Source: Amoebophrya sp. AT5.2 (lineage: Eukaryota > Sar > Dinophyceae > Syndiniales > Amoebophryaceae). Taken from it: a stretch of DNA of 10,465 nt. The translations under genes and the position numbers were made by a program. The notes below the pieces were generated by a model. That model was not told where the DNA came from. It did not search any database and saw nothing but the letters and a program-made list of their open reading frames with translations. This document shows positions 6,460 to 10,465 of this stretch, piece after piece; within the stretch, counting starts at the first letter, position 1, and each line of letters opens with the position of its first letter. The stretch is from contig RXOD01006400.1 in assembly GCA_005223375.1 (NCBI GenBank), positions 1-10,465 of the forward strand, in the 5' to 3' direction.

Positions 6460-8781
6460 CTACCTGTCGTAGTCTACGGTAATTTTCCAGTCCTGTTTAC
6501 ATGAAATGCCACTGTAGGGCGTCACTTTTATTTTGTTGTCACGTTTTTCTTTGCACCACGCCTCTTGTCTGTCTTTCGGCATGCACTCTATGTGGAGAAC
6601 TTGCTTCTCTTTTTGTTTTTCGAAAGAGCCGAAGTCGTCGCACTTTTTCATCTTCTCGGGCTTTTCTTCTGAGCTTTTTTCAGCGGCCTCCGGCAGCTTT
6701 CTGTTTTTATCCGCGTCGTTGTAGTGGACCGGTATCTTCCAAATTTTGCGCACGAAGGGCCACCCCACCCCCTCTGTGGCCATCTTTCCCGCCGGGATCC
6801 GGTTCCGCAGCACCAGCCGGTTCCATTTCTTCTTCCAGTCCACCGGATTCCCCACCATGAAACCATTAACCTCGATCGGTTTCGCGTATTTCACCAGCTC
6901 CGTCGCGATGTTTTTCCTTTCCCAGTCCACCTGTAATGGCCCGACGTTATTCTTCGGCTCCACGACACCCTTCCCACTTGTAGGCGGAGCCGTGTCCTCC
7001 GGCGCGTAGGGGACGTCGAATTTCCCGTCGAACAGCCCCGCCAGCTCCTCTATCGAGACGCTGCGCAGCTCCAATGGACCCCCCACACCCGACTGGCTGA
7101 GGATGAACCCTTCGCGGTGTTTGCCGTCGGGCGTGGGCACCACGCCCACGGTGAAGTAGTGGAAAAAACCGCACCGCTCCGTACTACTATCGTCCTCCCC
7201 ACAAGGCCTCTCCGCAAACCACACCTCCAGCACGAAGGCAGCGAAAAACGGCAGCGTCATTTCGTCCCTCCGAAGCTTGGCGACCGGCGTCAGCACCGTG
7301 TTCGTGAACTCGGTGAAGTCCACGCGCTGCAGGGCTACGTTTGTTTTCTTTCCGCCGCTCAGCACCCAGCTCGCCACCGCCGCCCCGAGTGCGGCGCGCG
7401 ACGAAAAGTCCTTCGCCAGGTTGTACACCAACCGCAGGTAGCCCGCTTGTAGCACTTGGCCGTAGCTCTTGGCAGATGAGAAGTCGAAGGTCTTGATGTT
7501 GCCGTCCGCCGAATGGAAAGCGGTCACAGCTACACGAGGGAACTCCCTGAGCACGTAGTCGGGAGTCATAGCGCGGTTTTCGGCGTCCTCGGTTGTGTAG
7601 GCGTGGCCTAGAAGTTCGCTTTGCATCAGGTCCGCCGCGCTCGTCGTCTCGGCGCCGTCGCTCCTACTCCTGCTTTTCGGCTTCAGGATGTCCCGGGCCA
7701 AGGAAACGGACTTCCGCCAGCTCGGCACAATTTTGTCGTACAAGTGGGTCATCTTGAGGAAGCCGTGGTTCATCGTGAGCAAGGCCTTTTTGCTTCCGGT
7801 GGACAAGCCTCCGAAAAACGAGAGGACTTCTTTCAGCGGGATCAATCGGGAGAAGAAGGCCAAAAAGAAGTCGCCCGGGTGTCGTTGGAGAAGCGAAAGC
7901 AGGTACTCAGCCTTTTTTCCGCACATCGACGCAGAAACATCGACCTGCTGCGCTTTTTTCTCGTTTTCGCGCTCCCCCATGCACCCCGCCTGCCCCCGCC
8001 CCCCGCATTTCTGCAGGATCTGGTCTTGCTCGTCCTTACACTTCTGCTTTTCGTTTTTGCTTGGTCCAGTAGTTTTTCCACCATCCCCATCCTCGTCCTG
8101 CACACCGCACGTAATTCCGAGCCACCGCTGGAACTCAGCCACCTGACCGAAGGGCACCACGACCCCCTCAGTGACATCGGAGCCAGGCTTCAAGCAGCTG
8201 TACTCGCCCTTTTTGCCCGACTGCAGCCGAAGCACCGGCGCGCCGCAGCCGCCGGAAGCGAGCGGTGGAGGTTTAATATAGTGGAGCACCGGCACGCGGT
8301 CGTGGCCCTCCTCAGCGTTTCCATTGGCGCGAGTGTCCTTCCGGTCGCCGTCTGCTTCCTCGTCGCCAGAGCCGTCCCCGTTGTGATTCTTGCGGGACTT
8401 ATGATGCTCACCTTTTTTGGTATGGTCCTCATCGTCCTCGTAGTCACACATTGTTCCCGAACATCCCGCCTTCGTTTCCTTGTGACCCGATGAACCGGCT
8501 CGCTCCTGGTGTCCCGTTTGTGAGCCCGTCTTTGAACCGGCTCGCCGTTTTTGCGCAAAGGTCGTGGCACTGGCGACGGCGGCGGGCCGTCGTCTGCGGA
8601 GCAGTGCCGGTTGGCTGTGGTCCCCGCCCGGAGGCGGCGCCGGCCGATGGTCCCGTCGATCGGCAAGCGCTGGATGCGGATGACTCCTGCTCCGCACCTC
8701 GTCTGCGCTGGATAACAACAGGGCGCTTGCTTTGGGAGCCTCAACGACGAGGAACGCCACGGTTCCCAAACCGAGCCCCAT
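6460..8781 (-). CDS. Unrecognised 773-residue protein, single exon
   Basis: I see no family I can name. The start at 8781 is supported by an in-frame TGA two codons upstream. Residues 1-25 (GLGTVAFLVVEAPKASALLL) are moderately hydrophobic and could be a signal peptide or anchor, ending near ASA. Residues 26-165 are low-complexity, first Arg/Pro/Ala-rich, then Asp/Glu/His/Lys-rich. Residues 230-290 are Lys/Glu/Cys-rich. Residues about 290-690 look like a folded region: hydrophobic helices (LLSLLQRHPGDFFLAFFSRL), then a probable alpha/beta part with GFFHYFTVGVVPTPDG (538-553) and SVSIEELAGLF (574-584). The C-terminus (695-773) is Lys/Glu-rich with four cysteines. The stop lies in CGACAG|GTAGCC, which also looks like a splice donor, so a further exon is possible. 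A secreted or vesicular protein is a guess from the N-terminus only. Confidence 0.72.
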   Translation of the reverse strand: MGLGLGTVAFLVVEAPKASALLLSSADEVRSRSHPHPALADRRDHRPAPPPGGDHSQPALLRRRRPAAVASATTFAQKRRAGSKTGSQTGHQERAGSSGHKETKAGCSGTMCDYEDDEDHTKKGEHHKSRKNHNGDGSGDEEADGDRKDTRANGNAEEGHDRVPVLHYIKPPPLASGGCGAPVLRLQSGKKGEYSCLKPGSDVTEGVVVPFGQVAEFQRWLGITCGVQDEDGDGGKTTGPSKNEKQKCKDEQDQILQKCGGRGQAGCMGERENEKKAQQVDVSASMCGKKAEYLLSLLQRHPGDFFLAFFSRLIPLKEVLSFFGGLSTGSKKALLTMNHGFLKMTHLYDKIVPSWRKSVSLARDILKPKSRSRSDGAETTSAADLMQSELLGHAYTTEDAENRAMTPDYVLREFPRVAVTAFHSADGNIKTFDFSSAKSYGQVLQAGYLRLVYNLAKDFSSRAALGAAVASWVLSGGKKTNVALQRVDFTEFTNTVLTPVAKLRRDEMTLPFFAAFVLEVWFAERPCGEDDSSTERCGFFHYFTVGVVPTPDGKHREGFILSQSGVGGPLELRSVSIEELAGLFDGKFDVPYAPEDTAPPTSGKGVVEPKNNVGPLQVDWERKNIATELVKYAKPIEVNGFMVGNPVDWKKKWNRLVLRNRIPAGKMATEGVGWPFVRKIWKIPVHYNDADKNRKLPEAAEKSSEEKPEKMKKCDDFGSFEKQKEKQVLHIECMPKDRQEAWCKEKRDNKIKVTPYSGISCKQDWKITVDYDR

Positions 8782-9440
8782 CGATCAGAATCCTCTTTGT
8801 CTTTAGTGGTTGCTGCTACAACTTAGACGAAGACTTACAGATCGAATAGAATTCACCGAAGATACAACTTTCGAGCCTCTCGAAAAAACGCACAGGTAGA
8901 AAAGCAGATGGGGAATCGTGCCCAAAGCCAAACTGAGTCGTCGAGTGGGCTGAATTACATACGCCAGAGGGTCCTGGGTGATCACGTTCACGTTTGTTGC
9001 TGTTCTATTTGATTTCTACGAGCGGACAAAAGAAGTGCAAGAATGTGCCTCCTTTGCGCGACGGAATCGACCCTTCCAGTTCCACGACACCGTCACGGAT
9101 GCTTTTCTACGTAGGGTCGTGATTCGCGGGCATCTCGGGCGTCACGGTCGGCTTCGGTTCCACGAACGGCCATCGGTTCCACGTCACCTCACGACCAACA
9201 AATGCAACAAGAAAGAATGCAACGAGAGCATCAAACTAAAACGGACCCGTCTCTGTCTGATGCACGAATAGGTACTTTCGTAGCTCATGCTCATCGCCAC
9301 GCACACAAAAATGGGACATCGCGAAGCCGCGTCGCGAGGAATCGGGATACGCAATAGAGAAAGCGGTGGGTGATGGTGCCGGTGAGGGCTACCCTATTCA
9401 ACTACCGGAATATATAGGGTCAAACATAGCATATGTAGGT
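8782..9440. other. Intergenic region between SLX4 and the 773-residue gene
   Basis: No supported gene. Short ORFs on both strands (8803-8991 minus, 8978-9271 plus) have no recognisable content. On the minus strand the region should hold the SLX4 3' untranslated sequence and the leader of the 773-residue gene. GGTTCCACG or a one-base variant (AGTTCCACG) occurs three times between about 9078 and 9184. TATATATTCC (minus strand, about 9407-9416) lies just past the SLX4 stop, where a promoter TATA box is unlikely. Confidence 0.45.
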
Positions 9441-10465
9441 TCATTTCGAGTAAACGACTGCCTGTTTTTCCAGTAATTCAATCAGGGGCTGCAGTCCGAT
9501 TTTAATCCCTGCGTTCCTCAGAATGCTTTGCACCTCTACCGGTTGCACGGGCTCGAAGCACAGCATGCGCTCCCACAATTCGGCGTTGCTCTTCAGCGCC
9601 GCGATGATTGTCTTCTCTTCATTGCCAGCATCCCAACCTGTCGCGGTCCCAGGTAGGGAAGCCTCCTTTTCCTCTGCGTGCCGCAGTTCTTCGCCACCGT
9701 GCCCGTCTACTTGTTTCGCCGACGCCGCTCCCGCCGAACCACCTCCGAACCCGGGCACGACCGCTTTCGCCAGCGTCTGCTCGAGTAAATCAAAGTCGTC
9801 TTCGAACAGGAAGCGCAGCATCTGTACCAGCTTGCCGGCGAGAAAAGCCCGCGAGGTGTTTATCTTCAGGCCGAAATGCACGCACCAGCGCCGTACGGCG
9901 TCCTCCGACAGCGTCTCCGCCACGAAAAAACCGAACTTCCGCGCGTCCCCCGCGGCCGTCAAACTAAGGCCGCCGACGTCGCCGTCGGGAAACAGGTCTT
10001 CATCGTTCAAGCGCCCCCGCTTCGCGGACGATCGCGCCGACCGCTTCGCGCTGCTCTTCGGGGCGCTACTCTTGGCGCTATTCGGCGTCTTCCGCACCAG
10101 GCCGCTCGCGTTCTTTTCCTCGCCATTCCGGAAATTCCCCCTCTGGGGCGTCCGCGGCGGCGCCGGAAACTCCGTGTCCTGGTTTTGGTTTTGGTTTTCT
10201 TCTTCGCCCTCGCCCCCGCAGAAGGTTACGTTCCGCCTCAGCTTCTTCTTCGGCCGCGGCGGCGCGGGTCGGCTCCCAACGTCGAGTGTGCTGTTTGCCT
10301 CAGATGCAGATGCACCAGCAACAGCGTGCTGCTGCGCGGAACTGCAACTACGATTATTTGCGAGCCGCGGGAACACGAGCTGTTCCTGCGAATCGACGTC
10401 CGCAGCCGCGGGTGGCCGCGGGAATAGCAGCTGCTCCTGGGAATCGTTATCGGCTCCGACCGCTG
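9441..10465 (-). CDS. SLX4: SLX4, structure-specific endonuclease scaffold subunit, C-terminal part
   Basis: SLX4 binds and activates the SLX1 nuclease to cut branched DNA such as Holliday junctions and stalled forks in the nucleus. The frame is open from the stop (9441-9443) to the right edge, about 341 codons, so the 5' part is missing. Two pieces match the conserved SLX4 C-terminal domain. The first is a SAP-like helical segment at 9911-9801, with SEDAVRRWCVHFGLKI and SRAFLAGKLVQML. The second, at 9614-9444, is the SLX1-binding part, with LKSNAELWERMLCFEPVQ, then VQSILRNAGIKIG and LIELLEKQAVVYS, ending right at the C-terminus as in other SLX4 proteins. A Gly/Ala/Glu-rich linker of about 60 residues separates them and could hide a small intron, though none is required. 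Upstream is disordered: basic (SAKSSAPKSSAKRSARSSAK, a likely nuclear-localisation or DNA-binding patch), NQNQNQ-rich, and repeat-bearing near the edge. Confidence 0.82.
   Translation of the reverse strand, partial: AVGADNDSQEQLLFPRPPAAADVDSQEQLVFPRLANNRSCSSAQQHAVAGASASEANSTLDVGSRPAPPRPKKKLRRNVTFCGGEGEEENQNQNQDTEFPAPPRTPQRGNFRNGEEKNASGLVRKTPNSAKSSAPKSSAKRSARSSAKRGRLNDEDLFPDGDVGGLSLTAAGDARKFGFFVAETLSEDAVRRWCVHFGLKINTSRAFLAGKLVQMLRFLFEDDFDLLEQTLAKAVVPGFGGGSAGAASAKQVDGHGGEELRHAEEKEASLPGTATGWDAGNEEKTIIAALKSNAELWERMLCFEPVQPVEVQSILRNAGIKIGLQPLIELLEKQAVVYSK
10364..10448 (-). repeat. 51-bp-spaced repeat within the SLX4 coding region
   Basis: Two similar segments, 10364-10397 and 10415-10448, lie exactly 51 bp (17 codons) apart, each starting GCCGCGGGAA on the plus strand. 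In the protein they encode DSQEQLLFPRP and DSQEQLVFPRL, so the repeat is in frame. Further copies may lie beyond the right edge. Confidence 0.85.

Noticed and set aside
7621..8493. 290-codon plus-strand ORF with many hydrophobic residues
   Set aside because: It is antisense to the 773-residue gene. Its hydrophobic look follows from reading the complement of Lys/Glu/Asp-rich codons, and the minus strand has the longer, more protein-like frame.
8803..8991. 62-codon minus-strand ORF as an upstream exon of the 773-residue gene
   Set aside because: A GTAAGT donor-like site follows it, but the nearest acceptors give the wrong phase and an intron of only about 35 nt, and the gene already has an in-frame upstream stop before its ATG.

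Overview
The window looks like nuclear DNA of a protist. Several reading frames join only if spliceosomal introns are removed, the spliced products are eukaryotic (a Qa-SNARE syntaxin, a bestrophin-type channel and the C-terminus of the SLX4 nuclease scaffold), and there are no bacterial operon signals. All four main genes lie on the minus strand, head to tail, with roughly 0.65-1 kb between coding regions. This one-way layout, short introns of mostly 115-284 nt, and one larger intron with inverted-repeat ends and no AG at its best-fitting 3' border are all reminiscent of dinoflagellate-lineage alveolates such as the parasite Amoebophrya. That assignment is an inference; no marker gene in the window proves it.

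Read in the direction of transcription (right to left), the first gene is the C-terminal part of SLX4 (10465 to 9441, 5' end outside the window). After about 660 bp with no convincing gene comes a 773-residue protein in one uninterrupted reading frame (8781-6460) that I do not recognise. A doubtful 102-107-residue ORF follows (6385-6062). Next is a four-exon bestrophin-like anion channel gene (5477-2410), about 765 residues in my model, with long charged N- and C-terminal extensions around the membrane core. After about 930 bp without a supported gene comes a three-exon Qa-SNARE syntaxin (1477 to below 1), with Habc, SNARE and transmembrane segments plus an unusual Gly/Ser-rich tail that runs off the left edge.

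The genes do not form an obvious pathway: DNA repair, an unknown protein, an anion channel and membrane fusion. The most informative parts of the window are the gene models, because every multi-exon frame is interrupted, and the third bestrophin intron (2964-3459). Its two ends are inverted copies of one another that carry splice-donor-like sequence. It also holds a 22-bp tandem repeat, and the splice that best preserves the frame lies in a TGGT direct repeat. This is the pattern expected of an introner, an intron produced by a mobile element. I saw no rRNA, tRNA, CRISPR array or intact transposase gene.
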